Shown piece by piece: positions 51,388 to 60,818 of a stretch of DNA of 64,000 nt. This DNA comes from a bacterium. Its GTDB lineage: Bacteria; Zhuqueibacterota; Zhuqueibacteria; Zhuqueibacterales; Zhuqueibacteraceae. The number at the start of each line of letters is the position of its first letter. Within the stretch, counting starts at the first letter, position 1. The notes beneath the pieces are model-generated. The model saw only the letters and a program-made list of their open reading frames with translations. It did not search any database and was not told the origin of the DNA. The DNA lies in contig JAKLJX010000008.1 of the NCBI GenBank assembly GCA_023150945.1, positions 124,001-188,000 on the forward strand, written 5' to 3'. The translations under genes were made by a program, and so were the position numbers.

Positions 51388-51449
51388 ACGATTTCGTTTG
51401 TGTTGCGGTTTATCCGCCTTGGCCTTTAGCGTTTCAAAACCAGAACAAA

Positions 51450-51694
51450 ATTCTGAAAGATTCTTGACCACAAAGCAACCGCTTGCGCCGTGGAGAGCGC
51501 GGAGTTTTTGAAATCAAGAGGGTCCTTCTCGGCGGTGAGCTTCTATGGTGAATGGCGCGGGCATGTGCTTCACTCTTCACAGGATCCTTACCGGATGACA
51601 GTGGTGGTGGATACCTCGTGCGAGACAACAGTTTACGAAACGGGCTTATTGCTGCCAGCAGGGCATCGGGTTTCAGCTTGTCCATAACCTGGCG
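51450..51694 (+). repeat. Dispersed intergenic repeat, copy C
   Basis: Lacks the first ~60 bp of copy B but then follows it closely (GATTCTTGACCACAAAGCAA, CTTGCGCCG, GAAATCAAGAG, GGATGACAGTGGTGGTGGAT, CGTGCGAGACAACAGT). A deletion of about 20 bp occurs around the CTTCTCCGCG block. Ends with CAGCTTGTC and CTGGCG. Confidence 0.8.
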
Positions 51695-51696
51695 TA

Positions 51697-51736
51697 GGCG
51701 CTTATAAGCGCCCTATCGACAAAAAATTGTCGATAG
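51697..51736. repeat. Two adjacent perfect hairpins
   Basis: GGCGCTTATAAGCGCC (51697-51712) is a perfect palindrome directly followed by CTATCGACAA/TTGTCGATAG (51713-51736, AAAA loop). They follow repeat copy C and could be its boundary or a terminator. Confidence 0.65.
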
Positions 51737-52090
51737 CAAAGAAGTAATTCTGTTGCTGCCCGAAGGGCCACTTTTCCCAGGCGAAGTCTTGGGCAAAGCA
51801 TAGCTTTCTTGTAGCGTTTTTCAAGTGCGTGCACAGGAATCGTAGTCTTACCTCCTTGATGGGCACTGTGGCAACCGCGAATCTACTGGCTTTGACAGCC
51901 GCCCACCAGGGGCGGGGACTACGAACCTGCTCACCCAATTGAAAACCTCTGTAGCTTGTTGAGCATTGATGCAGTCACGCATTTCATGACCCCGAGCGCC
52001 GCCCACCAGCCGCGGATACTGCGAAAGATTTCCGATTTTGAACGTCAATCTTCAGAAGAGACCAATGAGTGCAAAAAATGCAAAGAAGTT

Positions 52091-52159
52091 CACGCCAAGA
52101 TGCAGAGCCGCAATGGTTCCGCAAAGAAAAGCTTTGCGGTTTCCTCGCGGCTTGGCGTG
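52091..52159. repeat. Nested inverted repeat
   Basis: CACGCCAAG (52091-52099) pairs with CTTGGCGTG (52151-52159), and inside CCGCAAAG (52119-52126) pairs with CTTTGCGG (52132-52139). The outer arm resembles the CGTCTTGGCGGTGAG block of the dispersed repeat in inverted orientation. Confidence 0.6.
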
Positions 52160-52631
52160 AGATTTCTCTTTTCGGTTCCGGTTCGTCCGGGATGGGCTAT
52201 GATTCTTGTTCCATGCCTGGGTGGCAACCATTGCAATGCAAGACTTGGGTATTTTCACCCACCGCAACCACGCGATTGTCTCGCCGGTGCTCGGAATTGC
52301 GAGCAAATGTTTCAAAAAGTTACAGCGCCATAACAGACTGCCTCCAGTGATCGATTTCAAACCATGCTTTTCTTCTCGCTTCGAAATCATTAGCTGCGCG
52401 GCTCTGCATTGATAAATATCGACTTGACTCCCACAATGCCTTTCTTTGGTGCACGAGTAGCCACATCCAGACGGCAAGAAGGAATGTTTGTGGCACGAAG
52501 ACGACTTTGGCAGCAAAGTTGCGATAAGCACAGGTGATTTGTCCGGCCTTCCTGACAGCAAGCCGGCCGATGACATGCAATCAAGTTCCAGGTGCTTTGC
52601 AACCAGAATATCTGAGCAAGGAGTGAGGTCG

Positions 52632-55600
52632 ATGAAACGAGCGAGTTTACGACGTTATGTTTTACATGGCCTGTTGATCTTTCTGAGTGCCGCCGCCTCG
52701 GCGCAGGAAATCAAAGTCTGGACCGGCGCCGCCTCCCGCGACTGGTCGGATGCCGGCAACTGGCTGCCCGCCGGCCAGCCGCAGGCAACAAACACCGTCA
52801 TCATCAAGAAGCCGGCAAACGGCAACCTGCCGCTTCTCACTGACAATCCCACCGTGGAAAATCTGACCATCGAGCTGGGCGCCAACTTGACGATCAACGG
52901 CCACACGTTGACCGTTGCCCGTGATTTCAAAGTCGGCACCAGCGGCATCGTGAGCGATCACTTGATTATGACCAATGCCGCTGATCAGATCATCATCAAT
53001 GGCAACGCGACATTCGCGGCGCGCACCCGGCTGGAGGCCGGCCGGCTCGTGCTGCGCGGCAATCTTGTGCAAGAGGCCGTGAACCTCGCGCTGCAACCGG
53101 CGGGCACCGTGATCATCTTCGAAGGCAGCGCGCCGCAAAGCGTGCGTTTCCAGCGGCCCGGCACCAACAACCAATCTTTCCTGCGCGATGTCATCGTGCG
53201 CAACCCGGCAGGTGTATCGTTCTTAAGTGAAGTGCACGTGACCGGCTTGCTGCAGTTGCAAAATGGCGGCCGGCTGGTGCAAGCGGATTCGGTGGCAACC
53301 TATTTTCATCAGCAACTGCCGCTCACCTCCGCGGGCGACTATCGCGTGCGCAAAACTCTCGTGGCCAGCACGATGGTGATGGATGCCGATCGCGCACTGC
53401 CCAACGCGGAAAACGACTTGACCATCCTCAGCCGGCAGGCACTGACTCTCAACGGCCACAAGCTGGTTGTGGGCGGAACTCTGACCGTCAAAGCTTATGG
53501 CGATCAGAAGCATCTGATCCTGGCGCAGGCCGCAGACATGTTGGAAGTCGGTGGTGACGCCATTTTCGAAGGCTACAGCACGCTGACCGCGGGCACGATC
53601 GTCGTGCGCGGCGAATTGCGGCAACGCGTCAGCAGCGCGGCCCTGCAACCTGCCGGCACCGTGTTCGTGCTGGAAGGCACGCAGCCGCAGACGGTGAGCT
53701 TCGAGCGGCCCGGCTTGGTGAATCGTTCTTTTCTGCAGGATTTGATTATCAGAAATCCCGCCGGCGTTCACTTCGCGAGTGATGTCTACCTCACCGGCCG
53801 GTTGACCATCGCAGCCGGCGCCGTTTTACAGGGAAGCGGGCAGGGCACATACTTCACGACTGCGCTGCCGAACCTCACGGGCGGCAGCTATGCCATCACC
53901 AACAGCTTCGTTGCCGGCGCGCTGGCACTCGACAGTGATCTGGCGCTGCCCGATGCCGGCAATCATCTCACGATCTTGCCGCGCAACTCTCTCACCCTCA
54001 ACGGCCACACGCTGCGGGTCGGCGGCAATTTCACTGTGCGGGTGTTTGAAGAATACAAGCATTTGTTCATGACCCAGGCCGCGGATACGCTGGAGATCAA
54101 CGGCAACGCGGAGTTTCAAGGGCAAAGCGAGTTGACCGCGGGCGCGATCATCATCAAGGGTGATCTGGCGCAGAAGATCGGCGGCAAATCGCTGCAACCG
54201 GCAGGTACGCATTTCATCCTCGCGGGCCGCGCGCCGCAAACCGTGTTCTTCGAGAAACCCGGAACCGGCAACCGTTCTTATCTCCAAGACCTCACCGTGC
54301 GCAATGCCGCCGGTGTGACTTTCGCCTCCGACATTTACGTTGCCGGCAAGCTCGAGCTCGAAACGGGCGCCTTATTGCAGCAGCCCGCCGGCTTCAGCAC
54401 CAACTACACCACCGCCCTGCCGGGCATCGCGGCGGGCACCTATGCCATCCACAACACCAACATCGCCGGCGCGCTGGTCATGGAGCAGGACTTGCTTCTG
54501 CAGCAACCGGCAACCAACGTCACCATTCTGCCGAAGCAATCGCTGACGCTCAATGGCCATACGCTGGAGGTGGGCGGCAACTTCAAAGCCGGCGTGTTCA
54601 GCGCGGAGAAGCATTTGATCATGAACCACCTTGCTGACCGCTTGATCGTGAACGGCGAGGCCACCTTCGAAGGCTTGAACGTGCTGCAGGCGGGCACCGT
54701 CGTGCTGCGCGGCAACTTGACCCAAACGATCAGCGCCGCGGCCATTCAACCGGAAGGCACGGCCTTCATTTTCGACGGCAGCAAGCCGCAGATCATTTCG
54801 TTCGAGCGTCCCGGCACCGGTACGCGTTCTTATCTGCGCGAAGTGACGGTCGACCGCGGTGCCAGTGTGCGCGCCATCACCGATGTTTTTGTCACCGGCC
54901 AGATCAACAACTTCGGCACGTTCGAAGTCATCGATACCCGATCGCTGTTCCTGGGCAGCGCCGCCGGCATCAACCACCAGGGCGGCACGCTGGTGGGTAA
55001 CGGCACGGTGAGTACGCCGGCGCTGTCGCTCACCAACGAAGGCGTGGTGCGGCCCGGTGCCTCTCCCGGCATGATGCGCATTGCCGGCTCCTACGAACAA
55101 AAGCCCGCCGGCAGGTTGATCATCGAGATGGGCGGATTGCAAGCCGGCACGCAGTATTCCCGGCTGGTGGTGACACACAACGCGATCTTGGACGGCACGC
55201 TGGAATTGGAACTCGCTCCCGCCTACCGCGCGAGTGTGGGAGACAGTTTCCGCGTGATGGAGTATGGCTCGGCCAGCGGCCAATTCAGCCAGGTGATCAG
55301 CAACCCGCCCAAGAACATCGAGTTTCAGGTGCGCTATCAGCCCAAGGGCGTGGATGTCTTTGCCGTCGCGGCGGCCAATCGCGCGCCGGTGGCACAGCCG
55401 GACTCCATCACCACGCGCATGAATACGGCCGTCACCATCGCGATTCTGCGCAATGATCTCGATGCCAACGACGATGCCCTGCGCGTGACCGCGCTCGAGC
55501 TGACCAACACCATCGGCCAGGCTAAGATCGCGAGCGACAGCAGCGTCATCTACAGCCCGCCGGAAAATTTCCACGGCAAAGATTCTTTTGGTTACACCGT

Positions 55601-56564
55601 CGAGGACGGCCGCGGCGGCAGCAGCACGGCGCGCGTGTACGTGACGGTGACCGCGACCAACCGGCAACCGGTGGTGGCCGCTGCCATTCCCGATGGCACA
55701 ATCAAGGAGAACAGCGGCGCGGTGATTTTGTTTGACAAAATGCGTACGGTTTTCATTGATCCCGATGGCGATGCGCTCACGCTCAGCGCCAGTGCCACCC
55801 CCGGTCTCACGGTTTGGCTCAGCGGTGATTCGCTCTGGGCCTCGCCGCAGCAGGATTTCTCCGGGCCGGTGCAGGTCACTGTTACCGCGCGCGATGACTC
55901 GAATGCCGCGGCGATGACGAGCTTCACCGTGAACGTCATCGGCGCGAACAAGCCGCCGGCAGCCTTCAGCCTGTTGCAGCCGCAGGACGGTGCCATTATC
56001 AATCCGCTGGTGCCGGTGATCATGCGCTGGCAGGCCGCCAGCGATGCCAACGGCGATTCACTGGTGTACAGCGTGCGCCTTTTCAATGGCAGCATCGATA
56101 CCACGATTGCCGGACTCAAAGCGCCCGAGCTGCGCTTCAACGGCAAGGGCTTTCTGCGCGGCGCGACGACTTACCACTGGCTGGTTCATGTTCGCGATGC
56201 GGAATTCACCACCGCCAGCACGGACACGTTCAGCTTCACCACAGTGGCGGTCACCGCGGTGGAAAATCACGCCGGGCAGGTGCCGGCAACCTTCGCGCTC
56301 GAGCAGAACTATCCCAATCCCTTCAACCCCAGCACGACGATTGGCTTTGCCCTGCCGCAGGCGGGTGAAGTGAGTCTGGTTGTTTTCAACAGCAACGGCC
56401 AGTTGGTGAAACGGTTGGTGGCGGGCAGGATGCCGGCCGGACGGCACAGCATGGTGTGGGATGGCACGAATGATCAGGGCGAGCGGGTGGCCACCGGGAT
56501 GTACTTGTATGTGATCAAAGCCGGCAACTTCACCGCGCAACGCAAGCTGGTGCTGGCGAAGTAA
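52632..56564 (+). CDS. Giant secreted repeat protein with beta-helix-like repeats, cadherin-like domains and T9SS-type tail
   Basis: About 1310 residues from ATG 52632 (AAGGAG upstream; signal LLIFLSAAASAQ). After a WTGAASRDWSDAGNWLPAG segment come four ~184-residue repeats. Each has LT(L/I)NGHTLxVGGNF, an AADxLxxxGxAxFxG block, GTxFxLxGxxPQTVxFERPG and YxTALPxxxxGxYAI, and together they are predicted to form a long beta-solenoid. An autotransporter-like stretch (GTLVGNGTVSTPALSLTNEG) and two cadherin-like domains (AQPDSITTRMNTAVTIAILR, SFGYTVEDGRGG) follow, then Ig-like domains and the tail NYPNPFNPSTTIGFALP to KLVLAK. Likely an adhesin or matrix protein; no catalytic motif. Confidence 0.87.
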   Translation: MKRASLRRYVLHGLLIFLSAAASAQEIKVWTGAASRDWSDAGNWLPAGQPQATNTVIIKKPANGNLPLLTDNPTVENLTIELGANLTINGHTLTVARDFKVGTSGIVSDHLIMTNAADQIIINGNATFAARTRLEAGRLVLRGNLVQEAVNLALQPAGTVIIFEGSAPQSVRFQRPGTNNQSFLRDVIVRNPAGVSFLSEVHVTGLLQLQNGGRLVQADSVATYFHQQLPLTSAGDYRVRKTLVASTMVMDADRALPNAENDLTILSRQALTLNGHKLVVGGTLTVKAYGDQKHLILAQAADMLEVGGDAIFEGYSTLTAGTIVVRGELRQRVSSAALQPAGTVFVLEGTQPQTVSFERPGLVNRSFLQDLIIRNPAGVHFASDVYLTGRLTIAAGAVLQGSGQGTYFTTALPNLTGGSYAITNSFVAGALALDSDLALPDAGNHLTILPRNSLTLNGHTLRVGGNFTVRVFEEYKHLFMTQAADTLEINGNAEFQGQSELTAGAIIIKGDLAQKIGGKSLQPAGTHFILAGRAPQTVFFEKPGTGNRSYLQDLTVRNAAGVTFASDIYVAGKLELETGALLQQPAGFSTNYTTALPGIAAGTYAIHNTNIAGALVMEQDLLLQQPATNVTILPKQSLTLNGHTLEVGGNFKAGVFSAEKHLIMNHLADRLIVNGEATFEGLNVLQAGTVVLRGNLTQTISAAAIQPEGTAFIFDGSKPQIISFERPGTGTRSYLREVTVDRGASVRAITDVFVTGQINNFGTFEVIDTRSLFLGSAAGINHQGGTLVGNGTVSTPALSLTNEGVVRPGASPGMMRIAGSYEQKPAGRLIIEMGGLQAGTQYSRLVVTHNAILDGTLELELAPAYRASVGDSFRVMEYGSASGQFSQVISNPPKNIEFQVRYQPKGVDVFAVAAANRAPVAQPDSITTRMNTAVTIAILRNDLDANDDALRVTALELTNTIGQAKIASDSSVIYSPPENFHGKDSFGYTVEDGRGGSSTARVYVTVTATNRQPVVAAAIPDGTIKENSGAVILFDKMRTVFIDPDGDALTLSASATPGLTVWLSGDSLWASPQQDFSGPVQVTVTARDDSNAAAMTSFTVNVIGANKPPAAFSLLQPQDGAIINPLVPVIMRWQAASDANGDSLVYSVRLFNGSIDTTIAGLKAPELRFNGKGFLRGATTYHWLVHVRDAEFTTASTDTFSFTTVAVTAVENHAGQVPATFALEQNYPNPFNPSTTIGFALPQAGEVSLVVFNSNGQLVKRLVAGRMPAGRHSMVWDGTNDQGERVATGMYLYVIKAGNFTAQRKLVLAK
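52887..54900 (+). repeat. Four ~552-bp in-frame repeats in the giant-protein gene
   Basis: Equivalent LT(I/L)NGH codons start at 52887, 53442, 53991 and 54543, giving periods of 555, 549 and 552 bp. The repeats have diverged moderately, so they are older than the lamin-tail repeats at 42437. The end is approximate. Confidence 0.8.
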
Positions 56565-56601
56565 GCGCGCGCCGCCAGGCGCAGTTGTTGCGATCCCTTG
56601 G

Positions 56602-56638
56602 TGACCAGCTCATCCGGCGTGATGGGCTGGTCATTTTG
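56602..56638 (+). terminator. Hairpin terminator between convergent genes
   Basis: TGACCAGC (56602-56609) and GCTGGTCA (56626-56633) pair around a 16-base loop, followed by TTTTGTTTTA. It lies between the giant-protein gene and the convergent Reg_prop kinase gene. Confidence 0.7.
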
Positions 56639-56662
56639 TTTTATATGGGGCAGCGACGGTGC

Positions 56663-59600
56663 TCATGCGTCGCGCGGCAACAGGATCACGAACTCGGCAA
56701 AACGGCCTTCTTCGCTCTCCACGGCAATCTGGCCGTGATGCTGTTGCACGATGATGTCATAACTGATCGACAAACCCAAGCCCGTGCCTTGTCCGGCCGG
56801 CTTGGTGGTGAAGAAGGGCGTAAAAATCCGGTCGCGAATTTGCGGTGGGATGCCGTTGCCATTGTCGCGGATGCGGATTTCGATTTGGTCGCGCAGGTTG
56901 CGGGTGCGCACCGTCAGGGTGGGGGAGAAGCCTGTGGGGTTCAGCTTTTTCTTCTCATTGGCCGCAAAGCAGGCATTGTTGATGAGATTAAGAAACACGC
57001 GGCTCAAATCCTGCGGGATGACGCGTAGCGGGCCGATGCTGTCGTCATATTCTTTTGTAATGGTGATGTTGAACGACGCATCGTTCGCGCGCAAACCGTG
57101 ATAGGTCAGATTGAGCGCCTGATCCACCAGCGCGTTGATATCGGTCCATTCGCGCTCGCCGGTTTTGCCGCGCGAGTGCTGCATCATGCTCTTCACGATG
57201 CTGTCTGCGCGTTTGCCGTGCTGGTTGATCTTCTCGGCGTTTTGGATCAACGTATCGACAATCTCCTCGATCATGCCAAAATCAGCATCATCGATTGTCT
57301 CCTGGTCCTGGCCCTTCGTCCGGCGCTTTTCCAGCTCCTCCCGCAGCTCCTTCGCCAATTCCACGGAAAGCACGGCGAAATTGTTCACGAAATTCAGGGG
57401 GTTTTTGATCTCGTGCGCGATGCCGGCGGTAAGCTGGCCCAATGACGCCAGTTTTTCCTGGGTGATCAGTTGCTGCTGGGTGGCTTTCAGATGTTCATGC
57501 GCCTTGCCCAGCGCCTCATACGCCGTGCGCAGCTCGGCCGCCTTGCGCAGCTCCAATTCCTTGCGTTCATTTTCTGCTTGCAGCACCTGCGCCTGCGTCT
57601 CGTTGACGCGCGCTTGCGCCTCCGCGGCCTGCGCGCGCAGCTCCGCCTCGCGAATTTGCGCCTGCGCCCGCTCTTTGGCCAGCAGCCGCTGCCGCTGGAT
57701 GCGATCCACCGCGAAAATACCGGCCAGCAATAACGCACCGTAAGCGGCATAGGCCCAGCGCGTGCGCCACCACGGCGGCGTGATCGAGAAATGCAAATCC
57801 GTTCCCGCCTCATTCCACACGCCGTCGTTGTTGGAGCCTTTCACCCGCAGCGTATAATCCCCGGGGTCAAGATTGGTGAAGGTGATTTCGCGCTTGTTGC
57901 CGAGTTGCAGCCAGCGGTCATTCAATCCTTCCAGCATGTAGGCGTATTGGTTTTTCGCGCTATTGCGGAAATTGAGCGCCGCCACTTCGAAGGTGAGAAT
58001 CTCATCTTTGTAAGAGAGCCGGATCTGCGGTCGCGCCGCCACGCCCTTCTCCGCGAGGGCAACGCCTTCCGCCACGTCGGTGTTGTGGCGCTTCAGGCCG
58101 GTGATCACCACCGGCGGCAGATGGGGATTGTCCTTGACGCTGTCCGGATGAAAAACGTTGAAGCCATTGATGCCGCCGAAATACAGTTCGCCGTTGCGGC
58201 CGCGAAAGGCAGCCTCGGCATTGAACTCGTTGCTTTGCAGGCCGTCGTGCACGTCGTAATTGCGGAAGCTCTCGTTGCGCGGATCAAACTTGGACAAGCC
58301 ACTGTTCGTGCTCAGCCACAGATTGCCGTGATCGTCCTCCAGAATGCCGTAGATCACCGCATTGGGCAAACCCTCCTTCTCCCGGTAGTGCTTGAACGTT
58401 TGCGCCTGCGGATCAAAACGATTGAGGCCGGCGCGCGTGCCGATCCACAAGATGCCGGCGCGATCTTCATGCATCGACCAAATCGTGTTGTTGCTCAGGC
58501 TGTTGGGATTGGCGGGATCGTTGCGATGATGCCGGAACGTTTCGCTGCTGCGGTCGAATTCTTCGAGGCCTTCGGCTTCCGTTGCAATCCAGAGCCTGCC
58601 CGCGCGATCTTCATGAATCAGCCAGATGGCATTGGAGCCGATGCTGAGCGAATCGCCGGGATCGTTGCGAAAGTGGCGAAAGGTCTCGCTGGCGCGGTCG
58701 AAGCGGTTGAGTCCCCCGCCCCAGGTGCCGATCCACAACACGCCGGGCCGGCTGCGGTCTTGATGAATGGCAGTGACCCACTTATAGCTCAGGCTGCGGG
58801 GATTTTGTGGGACGCGCTGATAAGTGCGAAAGCGCACACGGCCGCGGTCATCGCGCCACTGGCGTGCCAGCCCGCCCTGTGTGCCAATCCACAAATCGCC
58901 GGCATGATCTTCATCAATGGCCCACACGGAATTGTTGGGCAAGCTGTGAGGATCGCGTGGATCATTCTGAAAGTGGCGAAACGTCTCGGTGGTGCGGTCG
59001 AAAAGATCGAGGCCGCCGCTCATCGTACCGATCCACACGCGGCCGCTGCGGTCTTCATAGATCGACCACACCGAATTATCGCTCAAGCTGTGGGGGTTCT
59101 CAACATCATGCTGATAATGGCGGAACGGCGCCGGCGCCCGATCGGCCCGGCTCACGCCGTCACGCGTGCCGATCCACAAATCTCCGGTCCGGTCTTCACA
59201 AGCAGAGTAGATTTCGTTGCTGCTCAGGCTGTACGGATCTTGCGGTGCATGGCGATAGTGCCGAAAGGTTCCCGTCGCCGCCTCATAACGATTCAGGCCG
59301 CCGCCATGCGTGCCGACCCACAGCGTGCCGGCGCGATCGACATAAACCAGCCACACATCATCGTGACTCAATCCTAAAGGATTGCCGGCCTCGAAGCGAT
59401 AACGCGTGAAGATTCCCGCCGCGCGATGCTCCCGCGGCAGGCAGGAAAGCCCGCTTTTGGTGGCAATCCACAGGTTGCCCAGCCGGTCTTCACAAAGTGA
59501 TCGCACCCAACCTCCGTTCAGGCTTTGTGAGTCGGCGGGATCATGTTGGTAGCGAACAAACCTGCCGTCCGCTCGCGCCTCGGGATTCAAACGCGACAGA

Positions 59601-60223
59601 CCGCCGCCCCAGGTGCCGATCCACAACACGCCGGCATCATCTTCATAAAGCGAACTAACCGAGCTGTGGCTCAAGCTGTGCGGATTTTCCGCCTCGTGAA
59701 AATAGCGCGTGAAAACGCCCGCTGCGCGATCATAGCGGTTGAGGCCTCTTTCCGTCCCCACCCACAACGTGCCCGAACGGTCCTCGAGTATGGCCAGCAC
59801 ATTGTTATGGCTCAAACTCCCGGGATTTTGCGGATCATACTGATAATGCCGGAAGGTCTCAGTGACTGGATCGAATTGATTGAGGCCGCCACCATCGGTG
59901 CCGACCCACAACGTGCCGCTGCGATCTTCATAGAGCGACTCGATGCGCGTGCCGCTCAGGCTCTGCGGATTTTGCGGATCCGGCCGGTAGATCGTGAAAC
60001 CGTAGCCGTCATACTGGTTCAGCCCGTCCTGCGTGCCGAACCACATGAAGCCCTGCCGGTCCTGCAGCACACATTGCACGGTGTTTTGCGACAGCCCCTG
60101 CTCGACGGAAAGGTGTTCCAGGCGCAGCCGCTCGCCGGCATTTGCCAAACGCGATTGGGCGGAAAGCGTTGCGCTCCCTAATGCTCCGTTCAGACAAATG
60201 GCAAAAACAAGCGCTCTTCTCAT
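56663..60223 (-). CDS. Two-component-regulator propeller (Reg_prop) sensor histidine kinase
   Basis: About 1186 residues from ATG 60223, which begins a signal or first membrane segment. Fourteen Reg_prop blades of the form NxVxxIxEDRSGxLWIGTxxGGL repeat through residues ~35-700, enough for two seven-bladed propellers. A Y_Y_Y domain (ILTFEVAALNFRNSAKNQYA to TLRVKGSNNDGVWNEAG), one membrane helix (WAYAAYGALLLAGIFAV) and a coiled coil follow. The kinase core has AGIAHEIKNPLNFVNNFAVL and GTGLGLSISYDII. No receiver or AraC domain is fused, unlike the hybrid kinases common in Bacteroidetes. Such propellers sense glycans in known cases; ligand unknown here. Confidence 0.93.
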   Translation of the reverse strand: MRRALVFAICLNGALGSATLSAQSRLANAGERLRLEHLSVEQGLSQNTVQCVLQDRQGFMWFGTQDGLNQYDGYGFTIYRPDPQNPQSLSGTRIESLYEDRSGTLWVGTDGGGLNQFDPVTETFRHYQYDPQNPGSLSHNNVLAILEDRSGTLWVGTERGLNRYDRAAGVFTRYFHEAENPHSLSHSSVSSLYEDDAGVLWIGTWGGGLSRLNPEARADGRFVRYQHDPADSQSLNGGWVRSLCEDRLGNLWIATKSGLSCLPREHRAAGIFTRYRFEAGNPLGLSHDDVWLVYVDRAGTLWVGTHGGGLNRYEAATGTFRHYRHAPQDPYSLSSNEIYSACEDRTGDLWIGTRDGVSRADRAPAPFRHYQHDVENPHSLSDNSVWSIYEDRSGRVWIGTMSGGLDLFDRTTETFRHFQNDPRDPHSLPNNSVWAIDEDHAGDLWIGTQGGLARQWRDDRGRVRFRTYQRVPQNPRSLSYKWVTAIHQDRSRPGVLWIGTWGGGLNRFDRASETFRHFRNDPGDSLSIGSNAIWLIHEDRAGRLWIATEAEGLEEFDRSSETFRHHRNDPANPNSLSNNTIWSMHEDRAGILWIGTRAGLNRFDPQAQTFKHYREKEGLPNAVIYGILEDDHGNLWLSTNSGLSKFDPRNESFRNYDVHDGLQSNEFNAEAAFRGRNGELYFGGINGFNVFHPDSVKDNPHLPPVVITGLKRHNTDVAEGVALAEKGVAARPQIRLSYKDEILTFEVAALNFRNSAKNQYAYMLEGLNDRWLQLGNKREITFTNLDPGDYTLRVKGSNNDGVWNEAGTDLHFSITPPWWRTRWAYAAYGALLLAGIFAVDRIQRQRLLAKERAQAQIREAELRAQAAEAQARVNETQAQVLQAENERKELELRKAAELRTAYEALGKAHEHLKATQQQLITQEKLASLGQLTAGIAHEIKNPLNFVNNFAVLSVELAKELREELEKRRTKGQDQETIDDADFGMIEEIVDTLIQNAEKINQHGKRADSIVKSMMQHSRGKTGEREWTDINALVDQALNLTYHGLRANDASFNITITKEYDDSIGPLRVIPQDLSRVFLNLINNACFAANEKKKLNPTGFSPTLTVRTRNLRDQIEIRIRDNGNGIPPQIRDRIFTPFFTTKPAGQGTGLGLSISYDIIVQQHHGQIAVESEEGRFAEFVILLPRDA

Positions 60224-60338
60224 GGCCGCCGGCTTTGGTTCAAATTCAACTCGCATGGAGATTTGTCTTGCGAATCAAGTGAATATAGTTATCTTTCCGC
60301 AACATTCCACTTCTAATCTCATTGCCAGGAGACCAGCC

Positions 60339-60605
60339 ATGCCAGACGCCCAGGGCAGCATCACGTTCGTGAACGAAAGCGTATACGTTGTCACCATTCA
60401 GCGCGGGGACACGCCGGTCATCGATTTGGGGCCGACCGAATCATCCACCCAAAGCACCACCGCGGGAGAAATTTGGAAAATCATCGACAAAGACACCCGG
60501 CGCCTGGTTGACACCGTGACCGGCACTGACGGCAACCAAACCTACCGGATCAAATTCAAACGCGGCCGCGGCGAACCGGTGAAGAGTGGTTCGGGCGGCG
60601 ATTAA
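60339..60605 (+). CDS. 88-residue small protein, possibly VHL-beta-like
   Basis: ATG 60339 follows AGGAGA. No signal peptide. The single beta-rich domain (GSITFVNESVYVVTIQRGD, PVIDLGPTESSTQSTTAGEI, WKIIDKDTRRLVDTVTGTDG) has the FVN start and W-x-I/V-x-D ending pattern of von Hippel-Lindau beta-type domains occasionally found in bacteria. It ends with a Lys/Arg/Gly tail. It could also be an unrelated small beta-sandwich. It is divergent from the Reg_prop kinase by about 115 bp and lies upstream of the protease gene. Confidence 0.6.
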   Translation: MPDAQGSITFVNESVYVVTIQRGDTPVIDLGPTESSTQSTTAGEIWKIIDKDTRRLVDTVTGTDGNQTYRIKFKRGRGEPVKSGSGGD

Positions 60606-60818
60606 GGCCGCAGCCTGCGAGCATATTGCGGGATTTGCATTCCACGCACTGCCAGGCCGCACCGGCCGACTCGCCGGCCCACGCCGACAGCGTGAAAGAA
60701 CGGGCGCGATTCCCGCCTGCCCTTCCTCTTCGAATTTGCCGATCGCGCCTGCTTTTCCTTCCTGCGACAACTCCCGCCGGTGGGCAGATCAGTTTTTCAC
60801 CCGTCATCTGGAGAAGTG

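Larger units (their letters stand above)
50673..52631. other. Two-kilobase non-coding region rich in repeats and hairpins
   Basis: No frame in this stretch shows a ribosome site plus recognisable protein. It contains two copies of the dispersed repeat (50992-51280 and 51450-51694), a 23-bp inverted repeat between them, and several perfect hairpins, listed separately. 52160-52631 leads up to the giant-protein gene and may hold its promoter; the ribosome site (AAGGAG) is at about 52617-52622. Degenerate frames such as 51956-52333 have no family resemblance. Confidence 0.65.

Noticed and set aside
51956-52333. Plus-strand frame of 125 codons in the repeat-rich gap
   Set aside because: No ribosome site, no conserved motif, and it overlaps a nested inverted repeat.
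57791-59377. Plus-strand frame of 528 codons
   Set aside because: Antisense to the Reg_prop blades; its apparent periodicity simply mirrors the propeller repeats.
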